Assembly (NCBI GenBank): GCA_036266075.1
Contig: DATANV010000002.1
Coordinates: forward strand, 1 to 64,000
Direction of reading: 5' to 3'
DNA: 64,000 bases
Source: VRUE01 sp036266075
GTDB taxonomy: Bacteria; Actinomycetota; Thermoleophilia; Solirubrobacterales; 70-9
In this document: positions 24,653 to 33,264 of the stretch, in pieces
How positions within the stretch are numbered: the first letter of the stretch is position 1
How the letters are laid out: every line of letters begins with the position of its first letter
The notes under the pieces: model-generated
The model's input: only the letters and a program-made list of their open reading frames with translations
Database searches by the model: none
Told to the model about the DNA's origin: nothing
Made by a program: the position numbers and the translations under genes

Positions 24653-27085
24653 ATGTACCTGAGATCGATCGAGATGAAGGGGTTCAAGTCGTTCCCCGAG
24701 CGCACCCGGCTGGAGTTCTCGCCGGGCGTCAGCGTGATCGTCGGCCCCAACGGCTCGGGCAAGTCGAACATCACCGACGCGGTGCTCTGGGCGCTGGGCG
24801 AGCAGAGCCCCGGCGCGATTCGCGGCGCCTCGATGCAGGACGTGATCTCGGCCGGCGGCAAGGGGGTCGGCCAGCGCCGTGCGGCGGAGGTCGAGGTGGT
24901 GATCGACAACTCCGAGGGGCGCGCGGCGACCGAGCTGTCGGAGATCTCGGTGCAGCGCCGCCTCGATCGCTCCGGTGACGGCGTCTACCGTCTGAACGGC
25001 GCCCGCTGTCGGCTCGTCGACATCGTCGAGGTCCTCTCCGACACGAACCTCGGGCGGGAGATGCACTCGGTGATCAGCCAGGGCCGGGTCGAGTCGATCG
25101 TCCACTCCAAGCCGCGCGAGCGCCGCCTCCTGATCGAGGAGGCGGCGGGCCTCGGCAAGCATCGCAAGCGCCGCCGCCGCGCCGAGCTGAAGCTGCGCGC
25201 GGCGCGCGACAACCTCGACCGGGCGCTCGACGTCGAGCGCGAGGCGCGGGCGCGGCTGCGGCCTCTGAAGCGACAGGCGCAAGCGGCCGAGCTGGGGGCG
25301 AGGATCGAGCGCGAGGAATTGGAGTTGCGCGGCCGCCTGGTCGCCGAGGAACTGCGCTTCGGCGCCGACCGAGCGCTGGCGGCGGAAAAGGCCGCCGAGG
25401 CGGCGCGCGCCGAGCGGGCGACGATCGAGCAGCGGCTTGCCGAGGTCAGCGGCCGGCGCCGCGAGGCCGAGGAGCGCTTCGCCGCCCGTGACCGCGAGCG
25501 GACGATGGCCTGGGGCCTCCTGACCAAGCTGCGTGGCGAGCAGCAGCGAATCGCGGTGCGCGCCGCCGGGCTCGGCGATCGCGAGAGCGAGCTGAGCGCC
25601 GCCCTGGAGAGCCTGCGGGCCGAATTCGGTCCGCTGACGCTCGACGTCGGCACGGCCGAGGGAGCGCCGGCCGAGCGGGCCCGCAAGCTGGAGGAGGAGC
25701 TGGCGGAGATCGACGCCGGCCTCTCCAGCGCCAGCGAGGGGCTCGACGTCGCCCGCTCCAAGGACGTCTCGGAGGCCAGGCGCGAGGCGGCGCTCGGCGC
25801 GGTTCAGGCCGGCGCCGAACGCGCCGCACGCCATGCCCGCCGCGCCGAGGGACTGGTCGGCGAGCGGCACCGTGAGGCACTGCGCAAGCGGGTGGCCGCC
25901 GGCGAGGAGCTGCTCGACGACGTGCGCGCCGCCGCCAAGGCGGCGACCGCCGCCGAGGTCGCAACCCGCGCGCGGGTCGAGCGGATCGAAGCGAAGGTCG
26001 TCGGCGAGCAGGGGGGAGGCGACGAGATCGCCGAGGACATGCGGGCCTGCTCGCGGCAGGAGTCCGAGCTGCAGGTCGAGATGAAAACCGCCTCGGACAA
26101 GCTGACCGAGGCGCAGGTCGAGGCCGCCCACCTCGGCGACCGCCGGGCCGAGGCGGCCAAGGAGCTGGCGGCGATCGCCGAGCGCCTCGGCGAGGAGGTC
26201 GAGCCGGCCGAGCAGGCCCTGAGCGAGGAGGAGCGCGGCGAGGTCGACCGCCGCCTGCAGCGGCTGGAGCGCCGTCGCGCGCAGATCGGCCCGGTCAACC
26301 CGCTGGCCGAGCAGGAGTACGAGGAGGCGCGTGAGCACGTCGAGTCGCTGCAGGTTCAGCGCGAGGACACCGAGCGGGGCATGCGCGAGCTGGAGGCGCT
26401 GATCCGCGACATCGACCGCGAGATCGAGCGCGCCTTCGAGCAGACCTTCGAGGCGACCGCGAAGAACTTCGAGGAGATGGTCGAGCACCTCTTCCCCGGC
26501 GGCCGCGGCCGGCTTCGCCGGGTCGCCCTGCGGCCGGTTTCAGACGCCGACGAGGCGCCGCCGGCGGAGGGGGAGGATCCCGAGGCCGCCGCCGAGGCGG
26601 AGGAGGAAGAGGAGCGCGAGGAGCTGGGGGTCGAGATCGAGGTGACGCCGGCCGGCAAGTCGACCCGCAAGCTCTCGCTGCTATCCGGCGGCGAGAAGTC
26701 GCTCGTCGCGCTGGCCTTCGTCTTCGCCGTCTTCCTCGCCCGCCCCTGCCCCTTCTACATCCTCGACGAGGTCGAGGCGGCGCTCGACGACGCCAACATC
26801 GACCGCTTCCTGCAGCTGATCCGCCGCTTCTCCGACCGCGCCCAGTTCGTCATCGTCACCCACCAGAAACGGACGATGGACGCCGCCGACGTGCTCTACG
26901 GGGTGACGATGGGCGGCGACGGCGTGACCAAGGTCGTCTCTCGCCGCCTGCCGCGCGAAGTCGAGGCCGAGGTGCCGCCCCCGTTCGCTGGGGTTGGCTC
27001 GACCTCCGACGATGTCGACGGCCGTGCCCTGCTCGGCGAACGTGCCGCCGTAGAGCCCGGCGACGACGCTGCCGCGGCCGCGTAG
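24653..27085 (+). CDS. smc: chromosome segregation SMC ATPase, short and apparently hinge-less
   Basis: Condensin-type ATPase at its normal locus (rnc-smc-ftsY). The N-terminal head has Walker A GPNGSGKSN (31-39) and Q-loop SVISQGRVES (Gln143). The C-terminal head has signature LSGGEKS (677-683), Walker B FYILDEVEAALDD (Asp705, Glu706) and H-loop VTHQK. The GPVNPLAEQEYEE segment that precedes the C-head lies at 546-558. Total length is 810, against about 1150-1200 usual. Between residues 165 and 545 I see only coiled coil with a Pro/Gly break about 325-340; no hinge domain and no CxxC zinc hook. Residues 630-655 form an acidic insert inside the C-head. Confidence 0.9.
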   Translation: MYLRSIEMKGFKSFPERTRLEFSPGVSVIVGPNGSGKSNITDAVLWALGEQSPGAIRGASMQDVISAGGKGVGQRRAAEVEVVIDNSEGRAATELSEISVQRRLDRSGDGVYRLNGARCRLVDIVEVLSDTNLGREMHSVISQGRVESIVHSKPRERRLLIEEAAGLGKHRKRRRRAELKLRAARDNLDRALDVEREARARLRPLKRQAQAAELGARIEREELELRGRLVAEELRFGADRALAAEKAAEAARAERATIEQRLAEVSGRRREAEERFAARDRERTMAWGLLTKLRGEQQRIAVRAAGLGDRESELSAALESLRAEFGPLTLDVGTAEGAPAERARKLEEELAEIDAGLSSASEGLDVARSKDVSEARREAALGAVQAGAERAARHARRAEGLVGERHREALRKRVAAGEELLDDVRAAAKAATAAEVATRARVERIEAKVVGEQGGGDEIAEDMRACSRQESELQVEMKTASDKLTEAQVEAAHLGDRRAEAAKELAAIAERLGEEVEPAEQALSEEERGEVDRRLQRLERRRAQIGPVNPLAEQEYEEAREHVESLQVQREDTERGMRELEALIRDIDREIERAFEQTFEATAKNFEEMVEHLFPGGRGRLRRVALRPVSDADEAPPAEGEDPEAAAEAEEEEEREELGVEIEVTPAGKSTRKLSLLSGGEKSLVALAFVFAVFLARPCPFYILDEVEAALDDANIDRFLQLIRRFSDRAQFVIVTHQKRTMDAADVLYGVTMGGDGVTKVVSRRLPREVEAEVPPPFAGVGSTSDDVDGRALLGERAAVEPGDDAAAAA

Positions 27086-27089
27086 CTCG

Positions 27090-28085
27090 ATGAGCACGAC
27101 CTGGCTGGACGCGTTCGATCTCGGCGCGCGCGCGGCGCCCGCCGCGGCCGAGCCGGAAACCGAGGAGCGGCGCCAGGGCGTCTTCCACCGCCTGCGCGAG
27201 AGCCTCTCGAAGAGTCGCCAGGCGCTGGTCGAGGAGATCTCGGCCAGCCTCTTCGACCGCATCGACGAGGAGACCTGGGAGCGCCTCGAGGAGGCGCTGA
27301 TCCTCGCCGACGTCGGCGCTCCGACCACCGCCGAGGTCGTCGAGCGGCTCGAGCAGGAGGTCGAGAGCGGCGCTGTCTCCGCCGACGGCGAGGCGGTTCG
27401 CGACCGGCTGATCGAGATCCTCGCCGAGGTCGCCGCCGCCGGCCGCCAGCCGATCGACCTGAGCGGCGAGCCAGCGGTGCTGCTGATGGTCGGAGTCAAC
27501 GGCACCGGCAAGACGACGACGATCGGCAAGGTCGCCTGGCACCTCTCCAAGGAGCTGGGCCTATCGGTCGTACTTGCCGCCGGGGACACCTACCGCGCTG
27601 CCGCCGCCGAGCAGCTCGCCGAGTGGGCCGAGCGCGCCGGCGCCGAACTCGTCCGCTCGACCGAGGGCGCCGATCCCGGCGCGGTCGCCTTCGACGCGGT
27701 CGCCGCCGCCCGCGCCCGCGGCGCCGACGTGGTGATCGTCGACACCGCCGGGCGCCTGCACACCCAGGGCAACCTGATGGATGAGCTGGCCAAGGTGCGG
27801 CGGGTAATCGCTAAGCAGATGCCGGACGCCCCGCACGAGACGCTGATCTCGATCGACGCGACGACCGGCCAGAACGGATTGCGCCAGGCGAAGGTTTTCT
27901 CGGAGGCGGTCGAGGTGGATGGCGTCGTCCTGACCAAGCTCGACGGCACCGCCAAGGGCGGCATCGTCCTGGCGATAGCCAACGAGCTGAGCATCCCGGT
28001 AAAGCTCATCGGCACCGGCGAGTCCCTGGAGGACCTGCGCCCCTTCGACCCCAACGACTTCGCCCGCGCCCTCCTCTCCGAGTAG
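27090..28085 (+). CDS. ftsY: signal recognition particle receptor FtsY
   Basis: Membrane-side SRP GTPase. 331 residues with a short N-terminal region, NG-domain helical bundle, G1 GVNGTGKTTTIGK, DTYRAAAAEQL, G3 DTAGRL and G4 TKLDGTAKGG. The long acidic A domain of some bacteria is absent, as in many actinobacteria. A perfect palindrome overlaps its stop codon. Confidence 0.95.
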   Translation: MSTTWLDAFDLGARAAPAAAEPETEERRQGVFHRLRESLSKSRQALVEEISASLFDRIDEETWERLEEALILADVGAPTTAEVVERLEQEVESGAVSADGEAVRDRLIEILAEVAAAGRQPIDLSGEPAVLLMVGVNGTGKTTTIGKVAWHLSKELGLSVVLAAGDTYRAAAAEQLAEWAERAGAELVRSTEGADPGAVAFDAVAAARARGADVVIVDTAGRLHTQGNLMDELAKVRRVIAKQMPDAPHETLISIDATTGQNGLRQAKVFSEAVEVDGVVLTKLDGTAKGGIVLAIANELSIPVKLIGTGESLEDLRPFDPNDFARALLSE

Positions 28086-28134
28086 CTGACTTCGCCTTTG
28101 TTCGCGCTATTCGCGAACAAAGGCGAAGTCAGCT
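28084..28134. repeat. perfect 23-bp inverted repeat between ftsY and ffh
   Basis: Arms 28084-28106 and 28112-28134 are exactly complementary over 23 bp with a 5-nt loop CTATT. The left arm begins inside the ftsY stop codon; the right arm ends 18 nt before the ffh GTG. No U-tract follows. It may act as terminator, mRNA stabiliser or a mobile palindrome. Confidence 0.85.
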
Positions 28135-28152
28135 GCCTTAAGCTCCGCGGCG

Positions 28153-29517
<1,365 letters not shown>

Positions 29518-29530
29518 CCTGCCCGACCCG

Positions 29531-29785
29531 ATGGCTGTGCGGATAAGACTCAGAAGGGTGGGTTCGAAGAAGAACCCGATCTGGCGAATCGTCGTCGCCG
29601 ACAAGCGCTCTCCGCGCGATGGACGCACTATCGAGACGATCGGTCAGTACAACCCGCAGACGGAGCCCTCGACGATCGAGCTCGACGAGGAGCGCGCGCG
29701 CCACTGGCTCGAGCATGGCGCCCAGCCCTCCGAGACGGTCGCGACGCTGCTCCGTACCAAGGGCATCGCAGCCTCCGGAAGCTAG
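29531..29785 (+). CDS. rpsP: 30S ribosomal protein bS16
   Basis: 84 residues, family start MAVRIRLRRVGSKKNPIWRI and GQYNPQTEPS. Conserved order ffh-rpsP-khpA-trmD-rplS. Confidence 0.96.
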   Translation: MAVRIRLRRVGSKKNPIWRIVVADKRSPRDGRTIETIGQYNPQTEPSTIELDEERARHWLEHGAQPSETVATLLRTKGIAASGS

Positions 29786-29789
29786 GCCG

Positions 29790-30020
29790 ATGAGCGAACT
29801 GTTGGAGTTCCTCGTCAGGGCCCTGGTCGAGGATCCCGAGGCAGTCGAAGTCGAGGAGCTCGAAGAGGACGGGGACCTGATCTACGAGATCAGCGTCGCC
29901 CAGGACGATCTGGGGCGGGTGATCGGCAAAGGGGGGCGGATCGCCAACGCAATCCGGACTATCGCCAAGGCTGCCGCTGTGCGTCTAGACCGGCGTGTGA
30001 TCGTCGACATTCTTGACTGA
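29790..30020 (+). CDS. khpA: KH-domain RNA-binding protein KhpA
   Basis: 76 residues forming a single KH domain with the GxxG loop in VIGKGGRIANAIRT. KhpA binds RNA with KhpB in other Gram-positives and sits between rpsP and rimM/trmD. ATG 29790 lies 4 nt after the rpsP stop. Confidence 0.92.
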   Translation: MSELLEFLVRALVEDPEAVEVEELEEDGDLIYEISVAQDDLGRVIGKGGRIANAIRTIAKAAAVRLDRRVIVDILD

Positions 30021-30055
30021 GCGCTCTGCCTCGGGTGGATCGTGAGAATGACGGC

Positions 30056-30733
30056 ATGAGGCTCGACATCTTCACGCTGTTCCCAGATGCGTTCGACTGG
30101 TTTCGGTCGCAGCGGTCGGTTCAGAACGCGTTGGCTCAGAAGCATGGGCTGCGGTTTTTTAACTATCGCGATACGACTCCGTTGGGGGCTGGGCAGGTTG
30201 ACGATGCGCCTTATGGGGGCGGGGCGGGGATGGTGTTGCGGGTCGATGTGGTCGATGCGGCGCTACAGGCGGCGTATTCGAACGGGGAGAATCCGCGGGT
30301 CGTTCTCCTGTCGCCGACCGGGCGGCTGCTCGACGACGAGTTGGCCGACGAGCTGACGCAGGAGCACCATGTGGCGCTGCTCTGCGGGCGCTACGAGGGG
30401 TTCGACGAGCGGGTGCACGAGCACCTGGCGGACGACGAGGTCTCGATCGGGCGCTACGTGCTGGCCGGCGGCGAGCTGCCGGCGATGGTCGTCGCCGACG
30501 TGGTGATGCGCAAGCTGCCCGGAGCGCTCGGTCACGAGCGCAGCGCGGTCGAGGAGTCCTTCAGCTCGGTGTTGGAGGGGATGCCCGAGTACCCCCACTA
30601 CACGCGACCGGCCAGCTATCGCGGCTGGCAGGTCCCCGACGTGCTGGTCTCCGGCGACCACGAGCGGGTTCGCGAGTGGCGCGCCGCGCAGAGCAGGGCC
30701 CGCGCCGAGCAGTTCGAAAAAGACTCCGAGTAG
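30056..30733 (+). CDS. trmD: tRNA (guanine37-N1)-methyltransferase TrmD
   Basis: 225 residues with the SPOUT trefoil-knot segments: RLDIFTLFPD, DDAPYGGGAGMV, LLCGRYEGFDERV, SIGRYVLAGGELPAMV and PHYTRP. ATG 30056 matches the family start; a TTG-like start at 30035 is upstream. The first 300 bases look less GC-rich at third positions than neighbours. The usual rimM between khpA and trmD is missing. Confidence 0.95.
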   Translation: MRLDIFTLFPDAFDWFRSQRSVQNALAQKHGLRFFNYRDTTPLGAGQVDDAPYGGGAGMVLRVDVVDAALQAAYSNGENPRVVLLSPTGRLLDDELADELTQEHHVALLCGRYEGFDERVHEHLADDEVSIGRYVLAGGELPAMVVADVVMRKLPGALGHERSAVEESFSSVLEGMPEYPHYTRPASYRGWQVPDVLVSGDHERVREWRAAQSRARAEQFEKDSE

Positions 30734-30734
30734 G

Positions 30735-30783
30735 TACGATTCCTGCGCCGCGCGGCCCCGGCGACCGGGTCCGGCGGTTTTTT
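30735..30783 (+). promoter_or_regulatory. rplS promoter plus terminator-like leader hairpin
   Basis: TACGAT (30735-30740) is a plausible -10 box. Directly downstream, the GC-rich segment 30746-30776 folds (CCCGG 30757-30761 with CCGGG 30765-30769, extended by GG/CC; alternative CGCCG/CGGCG) and is followed by TTTTTT at 30778-30783, 7 nt before rplS. It reads as either the trmD terminator or an attenuator in the rplS leader. Confidence 0.55.
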
Positions 30784-30790
30784 CTCGCCA

Positions 30791-31462
30791 ATGAGCAGCG
30801 TGATCGACAGCATCGAGCGGCGCCAGCGGAGGCAGGGGATCCCCTCGTTCTCTCCGGGCGACCGCGTGCGCGTCCACTTCCAGGTGGTCGAGGGCAGCCG
30901 ACGCCGTACGCAGGTCTTCGAGGGCATCGTCCTCAAGCGCCAGGGCTCCGGCGTGCGCGAGACCTTCACCGTCCGCAAGCAGTCCTTCGGCGTCGGCGTC
31001 GAGCGGACCTTTCCCCTGCACTCGCCGAAGATCGAGAAGCTCGAGATCGCGGCACGAGGCGACGTGCGGCGGGCCAAGCTGTACTACCTGCGCGGGCGGA
31101 TCGGCAAGGCGGCTCGCGTCGCCGAGCGGCGCTGGGGGATCGACGAGGAGCTGGTCTCGACGCCGACGGCAGCTGTCGACTCCGAGGGCGCAACCGCAGA
31201 AGAGGCTGAGGCCCAGGCCTCCGAGGCCGCGGGTCCTGTCGCGGAGGAGGCGCCTGAGGCTCAGGACAAAGCGCCTGCCGAGGAGCTCGCTGCCGAGGCT
31301 GGAGAAGCTGAGCGGCCCGAGGCTGAGGCGGAAGTTGAGGAAGGGGCAACGGACGCCGAGGCGCCCGAGGCGGGGGAGACCGAGGAGAACGCCGCGGCGG
31401 AGGATGCCGAGGACGAGTCGCCGCAGGACGAGTCGGGCGACGCCGGCGAGGATCCGGCCTGA
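30791..31462 (+). CDS. rplS: 50S ribosomal protein bL19 with long acidic C-terminal tail
   Basis: Residues 1-115 are a normal bL19 (FSPGDRVRVHFQVVEGSRRR, VEGIVL-like FEGIVLKRQGSGVRETFTVRK, KLYYLRGRIGKAAR). Residues 120-223 are an added Ala/Glu/Pro-rich, strongly acidic, low-complexity extension, making the protein nearly twice the usual length. The tail is presumably disordered and could carry a separate function or interaction. Overlaps the proposed lepB CTG start. Confidence 0.93.
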   Translation: MSSVIDSIERRQRRQGIPSFSPGDRVRVHFQVVEGSRRRTQVFEGIVLKRQGSGVRETFTVRKQSFGVGVERTFPLHSPKIEKLEIAARGDVRRAKLYYLRGRIGKAARVAERRWGIDEELVSTPTAAVDSEGATAEEAEAQASEAAGPVAEEAPEAQDKAPAEELAAEAGEAERPEAEAEVEEGATDAEAPEAGETEENAAAEDAEDESPQDESGDAGEDPA

Positions 31463-32079
31463 AACGGCTCATCCCCAAACCTGAAAGTCGCGCCGGCGGC
31501 CTGATCGAGCTGGTCGTGATCGTGGCACTGGCACTCGGCCTGGCGCTGGCGATCCAGGCCTGGCTGATCAAGCCGTACCAGATCCCCTCCGAATCGATGG
31601 AGCCGACCCTCGACGTCGGCCAGCGGGTCCTCGTTAACCGCTTCCTCTACCACTTCACCGATCCCAGCCCCGGCGACATCGTCGTCTTCCACCCGCCAAC
31701 CGGTGCCGACAACGGCACCGAATGCGGCGTACCGCACTCCCCCCGGCAGGCCTGCCCGAAGCCGACCCCCGGCGAGTCGAGCCAGAACTTCATCAAGCGG
31801 ATCGTCGCCGGGCCCGGCGACACGGTCAGCATCCGCGGAGGGCACCCGGTGGTCAACGGCGTCGAGAAGACCGACGAGCCCTACGTAAACCCCTGCGGCA
31901 GCGGTGCCGCCTGCAACTTGCCGAAACCGATCATCATTCCACCCGACTACTACTTCATGATGGGGGACAACCGTGGGGCGAGCGACGACAGCCGTTTCTG
32001 GGGTCCCGTCCCTAGAGACTGGATCATCGGCAAGGCTTTCGCCACCTACTGGCCGCCGGACCGCATCGGGGTCCTCTAA
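31459..32079 (+). CDS. lepB: signal peptidase I
   Basis: Membrane serine protease that cleaves signal peptides. One N-terminal TM, then catalytic Ser in IPSESMEPTL, catalytic Lys in NFIKRIVAGPGD, and box E MGDNRGASDDSR. The family needs a short cytosolic N terminus before the TM; the first ATG/GTG in frame is GTG 31516, inside the TM. A CTG at 31459 overlaps the rplS stop (CTGA) and supplies KRLIPKPESR before the TM, so I propose CTG, with GTG 31516 as fallback. Confidence 0.9.
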   Translation: MKRLIPKPESRAGGLIELVVIVALALGLALAIQAWLIKPYQIPSESMEPTLDVGQRVLVNRFLYHFTDPSPGDIVVFHPPTGADNGTECGVPHSPRQACPKPTPGESSQNFIKRIVAGPGDTVSIRGGHPVVNGVEKTDEPYVNPCGSGAACNLPKPIIIPPDYYFMMGDNRGASDDSRFWGPVPRDWIIGKAFATYWPPDRIGVL

Positions 32080-32740
32080 GGGGAAAGCACACCGCCGCCG
32101 GCTGGCGCGCTCGCAGCGCCTCTTTACCTTCGATCGTGCGCTTGGCAGCCGCCTCGTCGCTGGCGCCGACGAGGCCGGGCGGGGCTGCCTGGCCGGGCCG
32201 CTGGTCGCCGCCGCCGTGCTGTTCGACTACGAGACGCTGTCGCGCTCGGATCGCCGCGCGCTCGGTGGCCTGCACGACTCCAAGCAAATGAAGCCCGAGC
32301 AGCGGGACGAGCTCTACCCGGCGGTGCTGCGCGCCGCGGCCCGGGTCAGTGTGGTGGTTCGCTGTGTGCGGGGGATTGACGGCCGCGGCCTGCACGTGAC
32401 CAACATCGAGGCGCTCTCGAACGCGCTCGAGCGGCTCGAACCGGGCGAGGAGACGATCTGCCTGGTGGACGGCTTCGCGCTGCGACGCTGCACCGTGCCC
32501 CACCGGGCAGTGATCGAGGGCGACGGGACGAGCGCCGCGATCGCCGCCGCATCGGTGATCGCCAAGGTGACCCGCGATCGTTACATGCACCGCATCGCCG
32601 GCCAGCACCCCGGCTGGGGCTTCGAGGAGCACGTCGGCTACTCGACCCCAGAGCACCGCGCCGCGATAGAGAAGATCGGTATCTCGCCGCTGCATCGGCG
32701 CTCGTTTCAGAGCGTCGCCTACGCGCAGCTCGAGCTGTGA
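31973..32740 (+). CDS. rnhB: ribonuclease HII (start uncertain)
   Basis: Removes RNA from RNA/DNA hybrids. The domain begins at about 32150 with AGADEAGRGCLAGPLV (catalytic Asp-Glu) and contains SKQMKPEQR-like and VIAKVTRDRYM with further conserved residues. The first GTG in frame (31973) overlaps lepB by 107 nt, so translation probably begins later. A CTG at 32102, after AAGGGG at 32078, would give a typical length; no other ATG/GTG/TTG precedes the domain. Confidence 0.88.
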   Translation: MGRATTAVSGVPSLETGSSARLSPPTGRRTASGSSKGKAHRRRLARSQRLFTFDRALGSRLVAGADEAGRGCLAGPLVAAAVLFDYETLSRSDRRALGGLHDSKQMKPEQRDELYPAVLRAAARVSVVVRCVRGIDGRGLHVTNIEALSNALERLEPGEETICLVDGFALRRCTVPHRAVIEGDGTSAAIAAASVIAKVTRDRYMHRIAGQHPGWGFEEHVGYSTPEHRAAIEKIGISPLHRRSFQSVAYAQLEL

Positions 32741-32753
32741 CGTGCGTGGCACC

Positions 32754-32773
32754 GCGCATATCGGCGTCCTCGG
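32754..32773. repeat. 20-bp intergenic repeat, copy 1
   Basis: GCGCATATCGGCGTCCTCGG just after rnhB, in a convergent gap. An identical copy lies after ilvD at 38418-38437. Confidence 0.75.
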
Positions 32774-32774
32774 G

Positions 32775-33197
32775 TCAGAAGGCCCCTTTTATGTGCTCGA
32801 CCTCGATTGCGCGGCCATGGTGGTCGAAGGTGACGCCGACCGCGTCGAAGCGGATCTCCTCGTAACGGGGAAGGTCGCGACGGTCGGCCATCCACGCCGT
32901 CGCCAGGCGGCGCACCCGGCGCTGCTTTTCGCGACCGACGGCGAGGACCGGGCGCTCGGGGCCGGAGGCGGCACCGGCGCGGCCGGCCTTGACCTCGACG
33001 AAGACGAGGTCAAGGCGGTCGAAGGCGACGACGTCGATCTCGCCGTAGCGGGTGCGGGCGTTGCGCTCGACGATCTGCCAGCCGGCGGCAGCAAGCTGCT
33101 GGGCGACCAACTCCTCGGCGCACTTGCCCAGACGCTGTCGGCTCGCGGTCATCGCCGGCGAAGCTAGGAGCTCGGGCACGCTCATGCCTTCGGTCAC
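32775..33197 (-). CDS. UPF0102 YraN-like endonuclease-fold protein
   Basis: 140 residues. The PD-(D/E)xK-like core is visible: GKCAEELVAQQLAAAGW, RTRYGEIDVVA and VFVEVKA. Function unknown in the family; the neighbourhood rnhB-yraN-comM-dprA is conserved, but this copy is reversed. Possible later starts are at 33185 and 33152; the latter gives the commonest family N terminus. Confidence 0.87.
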   Translation of the reverse strand: MTEGMSVPELLASPAMTASRQRLGKCAEELVAQQLAAAGWQIVERNARTRYGEIDVVAFDRLDLVFVEVKAGRAGAASGPERPVLAVGREKQRRVRRLATAWMADRRDLPRYEEIRFDAVGVTFDHHGRAIEVEHIKGAF

Positions 33198-33264
33198 GAA
33201 GCCGGCCCAGAAGATTTAGATCCCGCGCGCCACGCGCGCGTCGAGACCGGCGAGCGTTCCGGCC

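Noticed and set aside
24653..27085. smc shortened by a frameshift or premature stop
   Set aside because: Both heads are present and in one frame, with head motifs at proper distances from each end; the missing part is internal and in-frame.
28084..28134. LexA box in the ftsY-ffh palindrome
   Set aside because: GTTC and GAAC are present but in the inverse order of a GAAC...GTTC SOS box.
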